A stretch of DNA of 64,000 nt, taken from the NCBI GenBank assembly GCA_965205995.1, contig OZ242200.1:558001-622000 (forward strand), in the 5' to 3' direction. Position numbers and translations under genes: made by a program. The notes under the pieces are model-generated. The model made no database searches. It was not told where the DNA came from and saw only the letters and a program-made list of their open reading frames with translations. This document shows, one piece after another, positions 15,576 through 24,323 of the stretch (positions within the stretch are counted from its first letter, which is position 1; the number at the start of each line of letters is the position of its first letter). The stretch comes from MPNO01 sp965205995 (GTDB lineage Bacteria > Pseudomonadota > Alphaproteobacteria > MPNO01).

Positions 15576-17033
15576 ATGTCCGCCGAGCTCCTGACCGTAA
15601 GCGAGATGGCCCGCGCGGATGCGCTCGCCATCGCCGGCGGCACGCCGGGGATCGAGCTGATGGAGGCGGCGGGGCGCGCGGTGGCCGACCGGATCTGCGT
15701 CCGCTGGGCGAGCCGGCCGACGACGGTGCTGTGCGGCCCCGGCAACAATGGCGGCGACGGGTTCGTGATCGCCCGCCTGCTGGAGGGGCGCGGCTGGCCG
15801 GTGCGGGTCGCGCTGCTCGGCGGGCGCGACCGGCTGAGGGGCGACGCGGCGGTCAATGCCGGGCGCTGGACCGGCCCGGTCGAGGCGATGTCGGCGGGCG
15901 CGGTGGCGGATGCCGAGCTGGTGGTCGATGCGATTTTCGGCGCCGGACTCGACCGGGAAATCGACGGCCCCGCGCGGGCCGCGATCGAGGCCATCGGCGA
16001 GCGTCTTTGCGTCGCCGTCGACATGCCGAGCGGGGTCGACGGCAATACCGGCGCCATAATGGGGGCCGCGCCGAGGGCCGCCATAACGGTCACCTTCTTT
16101 CGCAGGAAACCCGGTCATCTCCTTGCTCCCGGGCGCTTTTCCATGGGCGAGCTCCATGTCGCCGATATCGGGATTCCCGACACGGTGCTGGACCGGATCC
16201 GCCCCGCCGCCTTCGCCAACGAACCGGATCTCTGGTCGGGCGCGCTGAGATGGCCGCAACCGGGGGATCACAAATACAGCCGCGGCCACGCAATTGTCGC
16301 CGGCGGCGGCGAGATGACCGGCGCGGCCCGGCTGGCGGCCCGCGCGGCGATGCGCGTCGGCGCCGGCATGGTGAGCGTGCTCTGCCCGCCCGCGGCGTGG
16401 GCGGTCTACGCGGCCGGCCTTGTCGGCTCTCTGGCGGTCCCGGCGGAAGACCCCGAAACCTTCGCGGACTATCTGGCGGATCCGCGGCGCAAGGCGGCGC
16501 TGGTCGGGCCCGGGGCGGGGGTGACGGAGGACACCAGGGAACGCGCGCTCCGCGCGCTGGCCACCGGCAAGCCGGTGGTGCTCGACGCCGACGCGCTGAC
16601 CGTTTTCGCCGACGCCCCCGACACCCTGTTCGCGGCGATCGGCGGGACGCCGGCGATCCTGACCCCGCATGAGGGCGAGTTCGCGCGCCTGTTCGCATCC
16701 GAAGGCGACAAGCCGTCGCGGGCGCGGGCGGCGGCGCAGCGATCCGGCGCCACGGTGCTGCTCAAGGGCGCCGACACCGTGATCGCCGCCCCGGACGGGC
16801 GCATCGCGATCAACGCCAACGCGCCGCCCGACCTCGCCACCGCCGGGGCGGGCGACGTGCTCGCCGGGCTGGCGCTCGGCCTGCTCGCCCAGGGCCTGCC
16901 GCCCTTCGAGGCGGCAAGCGCGGCGGCCTGGATCCACGGCGAGGCGGCGACCGCCTTCGGCCCCGGGCTGATCGCCGAGGATCTGCCCGACCTGGTCCCG
17001 CCGGTGCTGCGGGCGCTCAAGGGCCGCGGATAG
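15576..17033 (+). CDS. nnr: Bifunctional NAD(P)H-hydrate epimerase/ADP-dependent dehydratase
   Basis: 485-residue metabolite-repair enzyme. The N-terminal epimerase (NnrE/YjeF) domain has LCGPGNNGGDGFVIARLL and DAIFGAGL. The C-terminal kinase-like dehydratase (NnrD) domain has HKYSRGHAIVAGGGEMTGAARLAARAA, PAILTPHEGEF, LLKGADTVIA and the catalytic ATAGAGDVLAG. It repairs hydrated NADH and NADPH. The ATG at 15576 is used, eight bases after the preceding stop. Fusion of both domains is normal in bacteria. Confidence 0.95.
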   Translation: MSAELLTVSEMARADALAIAGGTPGIELMEAAGRAVADRICVRWASRPTTVLCGPGNNGGDGFVIARLLEGRGWPVRVALLGGRDRLRGDAAVNAGRWTGPVEAMSAGAVADAELVVDAIFGAGLDREIDGPARAAIEAIGERLCVAVDMPSGVDGNTGAIMGAAPRAAITVTFFRRKPGHLLAPGRFSMGELHVADIGIPDTVLDRIRPAAFANEPDLWSGALRWPQPGDHKYSRGHAIVAGGGEMTGAARLAARAAMRVGAGMVSVLCPPAAWAVYAAGLVGSLAVPAEDPETFADYLADPRRKAALVGPGAGVTEDTRERALRALATGKPVVLDADALTVFADAPDTLFAAIGGTPAILTPHEGEFARLFASEGDKPSRARAAAQRSGATVLLKGADTVIAAPDGRIAINANAPPDLATAGAGDVLAGLALGLLAQGLPPFEAASAAAWIHGEAATAFGPGLIAEDLPDLVPPVLRALKGRG

Positions 17034-17130
17034 CGCCGCCTCTCTTCGTCCCGCTCGGCCGATCGCACGAAAGACCGCCGGTCGGCCGCCCTCCGGTCCA
17101 GTACGGGTTCAACGGGACTCGAACATACGG

Positions 17131-17160
17131 TTTTAATATCTATCTATGTAATATTGATAT
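17131..17160 (+). promoter_or_regulatory. AT-rich promoter-like patch before the surface-protein gene
   Basis: In the 219-base gap between nnr and the surface-protein gene, bases 17131-17160 are strongly AT-rich (TTTTAATATC, then TAATATTGATAT), unlike the surrounding high-GC sequence. Several TATAAT-like hexamers occur but no convincing -35 could be chosen. The rest of the gap shows nothing recognisable. Confidence 0.35.
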
Positions 17161-17252
17161 GGCTGGCGCGGCAGTTACTGCGTTCCGGCCGCGGTTCCGC
17201 CGGACGCGTCCCGATGCCGGTCGCGCGGCGACCGGCAACAGGAGTATGTCAC

Positions 17253-20231
17253 GTGACGAGCGGTCTCTTCGCAATCGGCAATTCGGCGCTCGGCGGCGCT
17301 CGGCTGAAATGGCTGACGCGGCTGACGCCAATGCTGCTGGCTTTCGTCGTTCCGGTCGCACCGGCCATGCCGGGGGCCGGCGGCCAGGCGCATGCGGCAG
17401 AGTTCATCGGCAACCTGATGCAGAGCACCGCCGCACAGCTTGTCGTGGGAGACGCTACGCCCATCGGCAGCACCCAGACCGACGTCACGATCGCGCAGGA
17501 ATTCACCACCGGCAGCCAGGCCGGCGGATATACGATTACCGGCGTGACGCTCGAACTCGGCAGCGTGAGCAGTGGGGACATGCCGAGAGTGAGCATCTAC
17601 ACCGCGGCCACGAACGATCCGGGCGCGGTTCGGTATGTGCTGGATAACCCGGCCAGCTTCCCCTTCGGGCGGTTGACCTTCACCGCGCCGAGCGACGCGA
17701 CACTGAATGCGGATACCGACTATTTCGTCGTGGTCGAAAGCCTCGCCGCGGCGTCCGGCGGGAGTTTTCGGGTCGACATGACCGCGGGCGACGCCGAGGA
17801 CCCGGGCGGTGCGAGCGGCTGGTCGATCGGCGATGTCCTTCGCCTGAGGGACTCGGACACGGATTCCTGGGAAAACCATGCAACCGGATACGCGCTGGCG
17901 ATTTCGGTGCGTTGCGACACCGTGCCGGCGTTCTCGGAGACGACGGCATCGCGGAGCATCCCGGAGAACACCGCGCCGGACCATGACGTGGGCGCCGCGG
18001 TGACGGCGAGCGACATGGACGGGGACGCCCTGACCTACTCGCTCAGAGGGGCGGATTCGGGGTCGTTCGCCATCGGTCGCGCGTCCGGCCAGATCAAGAC
18101 GCGGGGGCCGCTCGACCACGAAGCCAAGGCGTCGCATTCAGTGACGGTGAGGGCCGTTGACGGCAACGGCGGCAGCGCTTCGATCGCGGTGACGATCGCC
18201 GTGACCGATGTGCGGGAGAGACCGGGGAGGCCGGCGGCGCCGACGGTCAGGTCGACGACATCGAGAACGATGCTGGAGGTAAGCTGGATGAAACCGGAGC
18301 CGAACGGGGCGCCGGACGTCACGGGCTACGAGGTGCAGTATCGGCAGGGCACGGGCGGGGCATGGTCGGATCATGACCATGGCGGCACGGCGACGAGGAC
18401 GACGATCCCGGGGGTCCAGCAGGACTCGCAATACCAGGTGCGGCTGCGCGCGCTGACCCCCGAGCTGTCGAGCTTCTGGTCCGCGGGGGCAACCGTCTCG
18501 ACGGCGAACATCGCGCCCGTTTTCGCGGCGGCCAGCGTGGTTTTCAGCGTCGTGGAGGGAACCCCGGCGGGAAGGAACGTGGGCGCCCCGGTGCGGGCGA
18601 CGGATGCCGACGGCGACACGCTGAGCTACGCGCTCGAGGGGACCGACCGGGGGTCGTTCGCGATCGTCGCGTCGACCGGTCAGATCCGGACCCGGGCGCC
18701 GCTCGATTACGAGACCAAGGCGACCCATTCGATGACGGTGCGGGCGAACGACGGCAAGGGCGGCAGCGCCACGATCGCGGTCACGATCGAGGTCACCGAG
18801 GCGATCCGCGAGAGGGCCGTCGCCTGGATCGCGCGCTTCGGGCGGACGGTGGCGGAGCAAGTGCTCGACGCGGTGGAGGGGCGTCTGGCCGCGCCGCGGG
18901 GTTCGCGTGCGGCGGCGACGCTGGCCGGCCGGTCGCTGGGCGCCGGGGAATCGGGGGCGCATATCGAGACGCCGCGGCGGCGGCCGGACGCCGCATGGGA
19001 GCGGACCGGCGATGCCGGGCGCGGCTCGCACGGAATCGCCGGGCGCGAGCTTCTCACCGGCAGCTCCTTCGCGCTGACCGGCGGAACGCCCGAGGCTGGC
19101 TTCGCCTCGGTGTGGGGCGGCGGAGCCATATCGGGCTTCGACGGGCGCGCGGGCGGCCTCGCCCTCGACGGCGAGGTGACCGGCGGAATGCTCGGGGCGG
19201 ATTACACGCGCGGCGCCGGGACGGCGGGCCTGCTGCTCAAGCTGTCGCGCGGCGAGGGCGAATACCGGGGCGCGGGCAAAGCCGCGGTCGAGACCACTCT
19301 GATCGGGCTCTACCCCTACGCGCGCTACGCGCCGAGCGAGCGTTTCGCGGTGTGGGGCGCGGCCGGATACGGCAAGGGGACGCTGAGGGTGAAGCGGGAC
19401 GGGAAGGCGGCGCTCGAGGCCGACATGGACCTCGCGATGGTGGCGGTCGGCGGCCGCGGCGTTCTCGTCCTGGCGCCGGCGCGAGGCGGGCTGGAGGTTG
19501 CGGCCAAGCCCGATGCGCTGGTGGTGCGCACCGGCTCGGACGCGGCGTCCGGGCTGGCGCGAACCAAGACCCAGGTGACGCGGGTCAGGCTGGGGCTCGA
19601 AGCGGCGTGGCGCGGCATCGGGACGCCCGGCGGGGGCAGGCTGACGCCGACGCTGGAGATCGGGCTGCGCCATGACGGCGGCGACGCCGAGACCGGCTTC
19701 GGAGCCGATGTCGGCGGCGCTCTCGCCTGGGCGCATCCGGGGAGCGGAATCGCGGCGCGGGTGAGCGGCCGCGGGCTGCTGTCCCACGCGGACGGCGACT
19801 TCCGCGAGCGCGGTTTCGCCGGAACGCTGTCCTGGGATCCGGCGCCGTCGTCGGACCGCGGCGTCTCGCTGAGCCTGCGCCAGACAATCGGGGCGCCGGC
19901 CTCGGGCGGCATGGCGGCGCTGCTCGGGCGCCGCACGCTCGCCGGGCTTGCGGCGGAGGACGACGGGAACGGCCTCGGCCGGCACCGGCTCGACCTCGCT
20001 TTCGCATACGGCTTCGCGGCGTTCGGGGACCGGTTCACGGCGACGCCGGAGCTCGGGCTCGGCCTTTCGGCCACCCAGCGCGAGTACCGCCTCGGCTGGC
20101 GGCTCGCCGCAATGCGGCGCGGCCGGGCATCGTTCGAGCTCGGTCTCGCCGCGACACGGCGCGAACCCGCGAATGACGACGAAGGCGCGCCGGCGCACGC
20201 GCTGATGCTGAACTGGTCGCTGCGCCGGTAA
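17253..20231 (+). CDS. Cadherin/FN3 domain surface protein with C-terminal outer-membrane beta-barrel
   Basis: 992 residues from the GTG at 17253, which has AGGAG eight bases upstream. An in-frame ATG at 17154 lies in the AT-rich patch with no ribosome site. The signal peptide ends near AHA-AEF. An N-terminal region (FTTGSQAGGYTITGVTLELGS) resembles choice-of-anchor domains. Then come a cadherin-like repeat (ENTAPDHDVG...DMDGDALTYSL), an FN3 module (GRPAAPTV...TGYEVQYR) and a second cadherin-like repeat (DADGDTLSYAL). The last 400 residues are Gly-rich amphipathic strands ending in NWSLRR, like an autotransporter or OmpA-size barrel. Probably a surface adhesin or self-displayed calcium-binding protein. 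Confidence 0.85.
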   Translation: MTSGLFAIGNSALGGARLKWLTRLTPMLLAFVVPVAPAMPGAGGQAHAAEFIGNLMQSTAAQLVVGDATPIGSTQTDVTIAQEFTTGSQAGGYTITGVTLELGSVSSGDMPRVSIYTAATNDPGAVRYVLDNPASFPFGRLTFTAPSDATLNADTDYFVVVESLAAASGGSFRVDMTAGDAEDPGGASGWSIGDVLRLRDSDTDSWENHATGYALAISVRCDTVPAFSETTASRSIPENTAPDHDVGAAVTASDMDGDALTYSLRGADSGSFAIGRASGQIKTRGPLDHEAKASHSVTVRAVDGNGGSASIAVTIAVTDVRERPGRPAAPTVRSTTSRTMLEVSWMKPEPNGAPDVTGYEVQYRQGTGGAWSDHDHGGTATRTTIPGVQQDSQYQVRLRALTPELSSFWSAGATVSTANIAPVFAAASVVFSVVEGTPAGRNVGAPVRATDADGDTLSYALEGTDRGSFAIVASTGQIRTRAPLDYETKATHSMTVRANDGKGGSATIAVTIEVTEAIRERAVAWIARFGRTVAEQVLDAVEGRLAAPRGSRAAATLAGRSLGAGESGAHIETPRRRPDAAWERTGDAGRGSHGIAGRELLTGSSFALTGGTPEAGFASVWGGGAISGFDGRAGGLALDGEVTGGMLGADYTRGAGTAGLLLKLSRGEGEYRGAGKAAVETTLIGLYPYARYAPSERFAVWGAAGYGKGTLRVKRDGKAALEADMDLAMVAVGGRGVLVLAPARGGLEVAAKPDALVVRTGSDAASGLARTKTQVTRVRLGLEAAWRGIGTPGGGRLTPTLEIGLRHDGGDAETGFGADVGGALAWAHPGSGIAARVSGRGLLSHADGDFRERGFAGTLSWDPAPSSDRGVSLSLRQTIGAPASGGMAALLGRRTLAGLAAEDDGNGLGRHRLDLAFAYGFAAFGDRFTATPELGLGLSATQREYRLGWRLAAMRRGRASFELGLAATRREPANDDEGAPAHALMLNWSLRR

Positions 20232-20559
20232 GGCGAAAGGGCGCCGGTTTCCGCGGTCACCGGATATCCCGGTCGACCGGCTCCGGCGAGACCCGGAGGA
20301 ACGGCCGGTCCAAGATGTAAGAGGCGCGCCGGACTACGCCCTGCGGGCAAGCGAATTTTCCGGGTGATTTGCCCCGCAGCGGTGATACACTCAAGCGCGC
20401 GAAGCAGCGCCATTGCCCGACAGGGATATTCGTGGCGCGCAGTCCTCGTTTTTTCCAGGCTGCGACGAAAGCAGTCGGGACCGCCCGGCGTCGGGAGGGT
20501 GATTGCGGTTCGGCAACCCGGCCCAAGACCCTCGCCGTTTCAACCACGGAAAGGTGCCC
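20232..20559. other. 328-base gap with no clear feature
   Basis: This lies between the surface protein and the desaturase. I see no convincing ORF, tRNA, terminator or repeat-family copy. GGAAAGG at 20549-20555 is the ribosome site of the desaturase. Confidence 0.5.
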
Positions 20560-21567
20560 ATGATCGGGAAAACGCACCTCCGCCGCGAGGTGGCGCGGTT
20601 TCAGGCGCCGATACTGCGCAAGAGCCTCTCCCAGATCGCGACCTCGTTCGGCGGTTTCTTCGCCGCCTGCGCGGCGATGTATGCGGTCGCGGAGATGTCC
20701 TACTGGATGGCGGCCGCGCTCGCGCCGCTGGCCGCCGGCTTCCTGGTGCGCATCTTCATCATCCAGCACGATTGCGGCCATCAGTCGTTCTTCCGCACCC
20801 GCCGCGCCAACGAAATCGTCGGGTTGGCGTGCAGCGTTCTGACCTTGACGCCCTATGCGTCCTGGCACCGCCAGCACGCGGATCACCACGGCGCCTGGAA
20901 CGATCTCGACCGTCGCGACAGCGGCGCCGATTTCTATTCCTCCTGCCTGACGGTGGCCGAATACCGGGCGTTGACCCCGGGGGCGCGCTGGCGCTACCGC
21001 GCGCTGCGCCATCCGCTGGTCGCCAACATCGTGGTGCCGCCTCTGGTCTTCACCCTGCTCTACCGCCTGCCGTTCGACATGCCGAAATCCTGGCGGCGGG
21101 AACGGCGCATGGTCCACCTCACCACGCTTGCGATCGCCGTGACCCTCGGCGGCGTCGGCCTGGCGCTGGGCTACGGGTCGGTGGCCGCCGTGCAATTGCC
21201 GGTGATGGCTCTCGCGGCGATCATCGGCGTCTGGCTGTTCTCGGTGCAGCACCGCAGCGAAAGGGCGCGTTGGGCCCGCCACGACGCGTGGGATCCGACC
21301 TCGGCGGCGTTGCAGGGCACGACCTATCTGCGCCTGCCGGCGGTGCTGCAATGGTTCACCGGCAATATCGGCTTCCATCACGTCCATCACCTGAGCACGC
21401 GGGTGCCGAATTACCGGCTCCAGGAATGCCACGAGCGGGTCGCGAGACTGTGCGATGTTCCGGCGATGTCCTTCCGGGAGGGCCTGCGGGCGCTGCGCCT
21501 GGTGCTGTGGGACGAGGACCGCGACAGGATGGTGGGGTTCCGCGGATCGGCCGGCGACACGCCGTAG
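20560..21567 (+). CDS. Membrane fatty-acid (acyl-lipid) desaturase
   Basis: 335-residue integral-membrane di-iron desaturase. All three histidine boxes are present: HDCGH at 70-74, HRQHADHH at 103-110 and HHVHH at 273-277. Hydrophobic pairs flank them (about residues 30-68, 85-100, 155-170 and 190-230). This spacing is that of the omega-6/delta-12 type acyl-lipid desaturases, which add a cis double bond to membrane lipids. The start at 20560 has GGAAAGG five bases upstream; the longer frame from 20503 has none. It is a single gene, with no electron-transfer partner adjacent. Confidence 0.9.
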   Translation: MIGKTHLRREVARFQAPILRKSLSQIATSFGGFFAACAAMYAVAEMSYWMAAALAPLAAGFLVRIFIIQHDCGHQSFFRTRRANEIVGLACSVLTLTPYASWHRQHADHHGAWNDLDRRDSGADFYSSCLTVAEYRALTPGARWRYRALRHPLVANIVVPPLVFTLLYRLPFDMPKSWRRERRMVHLTTLAIAVTLGGVGLALGYGSVAAVQLPVMALAAIIGVWLFSVQHRSERARWARHDAWDPTSAALQGTTYLRLPAVLQWFTGNIGFHHVHHLSTRVPNYRLQECHERVARLCDVPAMSFREGLRALRLVLWDEDRDRMVGFRGSAGDTP

Positions 21568-21610
21568 ATCCCTCCCGAAGCACATAACTAGCCCTATATG
21601 ATAAAATTAC

Positions 21611-21639
21611 TTGACTCGGGACGCGTTTCGGGGTAAATT
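21611..21639 (+). promoter_or_regulatory. Strong sigma-70 type promoter
   Basis: TTGACT, 17 bases, TAAATT: a near-consensus housekeeping promoter in an otherwise high-GC region. Transcription would begin near 21646 and meets an intrinsic terminator after only about 15 bases. It lies after the desaturase and before the PD-(D/E)XK-like gene. Confidence 0.7.
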
Positions 21640-21659
21640 TCGTACCGTGGCAAAAAAGT

Positions 21660-21688
21660 GGGCGCCGGAACCTCCGGCGCCCCTTTTT
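21660..21688 (+). terminator. Intrinsic terminator, possibly bidirectional
   Basis: GGGCGCCGGA-ACC-TCCGGCGCCC is a perfect 10-bp stem with a 3-base loop, followed by CTTTTT. Six A residues at 21651-21656 just before the stem give a U-tract on the other strand. It stands between the strong promoter at 21611 and the gene at 21733, so it acts either as an attenuator or as the end of a transcript of about 43 nt. Confidence 0.85.
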
Positions 21689-21732
21689 GTTGCCCCGATG
21701 CCCGCGCATGACCGAGACGGAGGACCGCCGCG

Positions 21733-22323
21733 ATGGACGACCGCCCGCTCGGCCGCCTCGAACGGGTCGAACCGGGGAATGTCTGGAAAAGCGAGCGGTC
21801 CGATTTCACCCCCTGGCTCGCGGCGCCGGAAAACCTCAGCCGCCTCGGCGACGCGCTCCGCCTCGACCTCGAACCGATGGCGCGGGAACAACCGGTCGGG
21901 CCGTTTCGCGCCGATCTCCTGTGCCGGGACGCAGCCACCCGGTCGCCGGTGGTGATCGAGGCCCAGCTCGGGCGCACCGACCATCTCCATCTCGGCCAGA
22001 TCCTGACCTACGCGGCGGGGCTCGACGCCGCCGCCGTGGTCTGGCTGGCGGCGCGGTTCCGCGACGAACACCGCGCGGCGCTCGACTGGCTGAACCGCCC
22101 CGGCTCCGCCCGCTTCTTCGGGGTCGAGATCGACGTGTGGAAGATCGGCGATTCGCCCGCCGCGCCGCACTTCAACGTGGTCGCGAAACCCGGCGACTGG
22201 CCGGCGCCCGCCGCCGAGGCGGCCCCGGTCCGCCCGCGCCCCGTCCGCCGCACCGTAAGCTGGACCGGCCCGCCCCGGCCGGACGGCGGCGGGGTCTCCC
22301 GGCGCATCGCCATCTCGGGGTGA
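21733..22323 (+). CDS. PD-(D/E)XK nuclease-like protein of the DUF4268 type
   Basis: 196 residues. The central block GPFRADLLCRD (D61), then PVVIEAQLGRTDHLHLGQILTYAAGLDA (E76-x-Q78) has the D...ExQ layout of degenerate PD-(D/E)XK nuclease folds, as in DUF4268 and NucS-like domains. VWLAARFRDEHRAALDWLNR and a C-terminal FNVVAKPGDW are further conserved blocks of this stand-alone family. Glutamine replaces the catalytic lysine, so cleavage activity is uncertain. GGAGG is nine bases upstream of the ATG. It heads a run of defence-type genes. Confidence 0.7.
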   Translation: MDDRPLGRLERVEPGNVWKSERSDFTPWLAAPENLSRLGDALRLDLEPMAREQPVGPFRADLLCRDAATRSPVVIEAQLGRTDHLHLGQILTYAAGLDAAAVVWLAARFRDEHRAALDWLNRPGSARFFGVEIDVWKIGDSPAAPHFNVVAKPGDWPAPAAEAAPVRPRPVRRTVSWTGPPRPDGGGVSRRIAISG

Positions 22324-22332
22324 GGGGGGTGG

Positions 22333-22402
22333 CCCCTTCAACAAGCTCAGGGCGGGCTCTTCGATACGCCGGCCTATTCCGAGCGGAGCCGAGGGGCGGC
22401 TG
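22333..22402. repeat. Dispersed intergenic repeat, variant copy
   Basis: CCCTTCAACAAGCTCAGGGC, then CTCTTCGATACGCC and GAGCGGAGCCGAGGGGCGGC. It shares the TTCGATACG core and the GAGCC-GAGGGGCGGCTGC end with the copy at 49856-49974. It lies between the DUF4268-type gene and the zeta module. Confidence 0.65.
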
Positions 22403-22461
22403 CCCGGCCGCCCCGCGATGCCGCATTGAATGCCGCGACCGCTCGACATAGAGTCCCCGAC

Positions 22462-22665
22462 ATGGGCAAGCACAGGAAAACCCCGGCGCCGCCGCCGGAC
22501 AAGCCCGGCCGGCCCGAGGACTGGCGCGAGCAGATCAAGGCCGACCTCGCGGCCCAGCTCGAAGCCGGCGGAACGCTCTACGGTTTCCGGCCCGACGGCA
22601 CCTGGTTCGCGCGGACCAGGGACGGAGACCGGGTCATCGAGCCGCCTGATCGAAAGACCGCCTGA
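22462..22665 (+). CDS. Small protein, probable partner of the zeta-toxin-like gene
   Basis: 67 residues from the ATG at 22462 (MGKHRKTPAPPP...DWREQIKADLAAQLEAGG). It is hydrophilic and has no signal peptide. Stand-alone zeta-toxin-like P-loop genes are often preceded by a small gene of this type, and here a decayed zeta-like reading frame begins 25 bases after its stop. It would be the antitoxin or partner; that role is inferred from context only. It appears intact while its partner is not. Confidence 0.55.
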   Translation: MGKHRKTPAPPPDKPGRPEDWREQIKADLAAQLEAGGTLYGFRPDGTWFARTRDGDRVIEPPDRKTA

Positions 22666-22689
22666 CCAAGCGGGCCGGCGTTTCCCCCC

Positions 22690-22930
22690 TTGCCGACGCT
22701 CTTCGTCGTCGCCGGCCCCAATGGGTGAAGTCCACGCTGACGCGCACCACATGGTTCGCCGGGTTGGAGGTGGTCGACCCTGACGCGATCGCACGCGGAA
22801 TGTCGCCCGGACGGGGCGCCCGGAGAGGCGGCGCGCAAGGCGCTCCGGCGGCGGCGGTCGCGCGCCCGCGCTGACGGATGTCCGCGCTCGACGGCAGGGG
22901 CTCGCTCTCCGCGCACGCTCAAGATCCGGC
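22690..22930 (+). pseudogene. Decayed zeta-toxin-like P-loop kinase
   Basis: A TTG start at 22690 gives LPTLFVVAGPNG, the usual start of zeta-toxin-family proteins, then TGA. Comparison with the GPNGxGKST consensus implies loss of four bases inside the Walker A loop. The -1 frame resumes STLTRTTWFAGLEVVDPDAI (the VxDPDxIA block), and other frames hold EAARKALRRRR (22825-22857), GRGSL and RTLK, all in the family order. At least three frame changes make it non-functional. There is no ORF of use in this 447-base stretch up to the next gene. Confidence 0.65.
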
Positions 22931-23112
22931 GGGGTGAGCGCGGCGAGGCGCGCTGTCCCCGGGGACTCTGCGATGCTCGGGCGCCCTGAATCCCTGCGAT
23001 CGGAACGGGCAACGTGCGAACGGCTTGGCCCCGAACAAGGCGGAAGGCCATACTGCAACAGGGATGGGCGCCCGCCGCCGCATGGCGCCCATGGACCGTC
23101 GGAGAAACCGGA

Positions 23113-24321
23113 ATGACCGACCGCCGCCTGCTGACGCGGATCGCGTTGCGGAACTACAAGAGCATCGGCGCCTGCGATATCCGCCCGGCGCAGCTCTCGT
23201 TTCTCGTCGGGCCGAACGGGTCGGGCAAGAGCAATTTCCTCGACGCGCTGCGCTTCGTCGCCGATTCGCTCAGCTACTCGATCGACCACGCGCTGCGCGA
23301 CCGCGGCGGGATCGGCGAAGTGCGCAGGCGCTCGGGCGGCCACCCGAACCACTTCGGAATCCGGCTGGAATTCAACCTGGCGGAATGGCGCGGCCACTAT
23401 TCGTTCACGGTCGGGGCGATGCCGCAAATGGGGTACGAGATCCAGAGCGAAGAATGCCTCGTCGTGCCGCATGACGGCGACGGATCGCACTACTACAGGG
23501 TGGAACGCGGCCAGGTTCGACAAAGCACCTTCGCTACGCCACCCGTCGCGGCCTCGGATCGGCTGTATCTTGTCACCGTCTCCGGGCTCGATGCCTTTCG
23601 TGCGGTATACGAAGCACTGTCGACGATGGGGTTCTACAACCTTAACCCGGATGCGATCGGGGATCTTCAACTGCCGGACCCGGGCATCCTTCTCAAACGG
23701 GACGGCAGCAACCTGGCGAGCGTCCTTTCCACCCTCGCCGTGCGCTCTCCGAAGCACAAGCAAAGAATCGAGGCCTATCTCGGCAAGGTGGTGCCGGGTG
23801 TAGCCGGCGTCGACCGGCGCTCAGTCGGGCCGAGAGAAACCCTGGAGTTCCGACAGAAGGTCCGCGGTGCGAAGGATCCCTGGCGTGTCCCGGGCGCCAA
23901 CATGTCCGACGGGACCCTGCGCGCCCTCGGGGTGCTGGTGGCGCTCTTCCAGGGTTTCGCATTCGACGACGCGCATCCTAGCCTTGTCGGTATCGAAGAG
24001 CCGGAGCTCGCCCTTCATCCCGCCGCCGCCGGGGTTCTCATCGACAGTCTTCGGGACGCGGCCGAGCATGCGCAAATCCTCGTGACCAGCCACAGCCCGG
24101 ACCTGTTGGACAACAACGAGATTTCCGCGGATTCGATCGTCGCGGTGGTTGTCGAACACGGCGAAACCCGCATCGGCCCCCTGGACGAAGTCGGGCGCTC
24201 GGCGCTCAGAGAGCGCCTCTACACCGCCGGGGAGTTGCTCAGGATGAACCAGCTCGACCCGGATCCCGAGGCCTCGAGCCTGAATTCGAGACAAATAAGT
24301 CTGTTCGGCCCGAGCCCCTAG
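23113..24321 (+). CDS. AAA family ATPase (OLD/RecF-like), partner of the DUF4276 protein
   Basis: 402 residues. LTRIALRNYKSIGACDIRPAQLSFLVGPNGSGKSNFLDAL carries Walker A at 33-40. GIEEPELALHP (E295/E296) is the ABC-type Walker B, and TSHSPDLL (H327) the switch histidine. This is the AAA_21/OLD-like ATPase layout of many anti-phage systems, here without its own TOPRIM domain. GGAGAAACCGGA precedes the ATG. The next gene starts two bases after the stop and supplies a TOPRIM-like domain. Together they resemble split OLD-like defence pairs such as PARIS or AbiL, though no member with these exact domains can be confirmed here. Confidence 0.85.
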   Translation: MTDRRLLTRIALRNYKSIGACDIRPAQLSFLVGPNGSGKSNFLDALRFVADSLSYSIDHALRDRGGIGEVRRRSGGHPNHFGIRLEFNLAEWRGHYSFTVGAMPQMGYEIQSEECLVVPHDGDGSHYYRVERGQVRQSTFATPPVAASDRLYLVTVSGLDAFRAVYEALSTMGFYNLNPDAIGDLQLPDPGILLKRDGSNLASVLSTLAVRSPKHKQRIEAYLGKVVPGVAGVDRRSVGPRETLEFRQKVRGAKDPWRVPGANMSDGTLRALGVLVALFQGFAFDDAHPSLVGIEEPELALHPAAAGVLIDSLRDAAEHAQILVTSHSPDLLDNNEISADSIVAVVVEHGETRIGPLDEVGRSALRERLYTAGELLRMNQLDPDPEASSLNSRQISLFGPSP

Positions 24322-24323
24322 AC

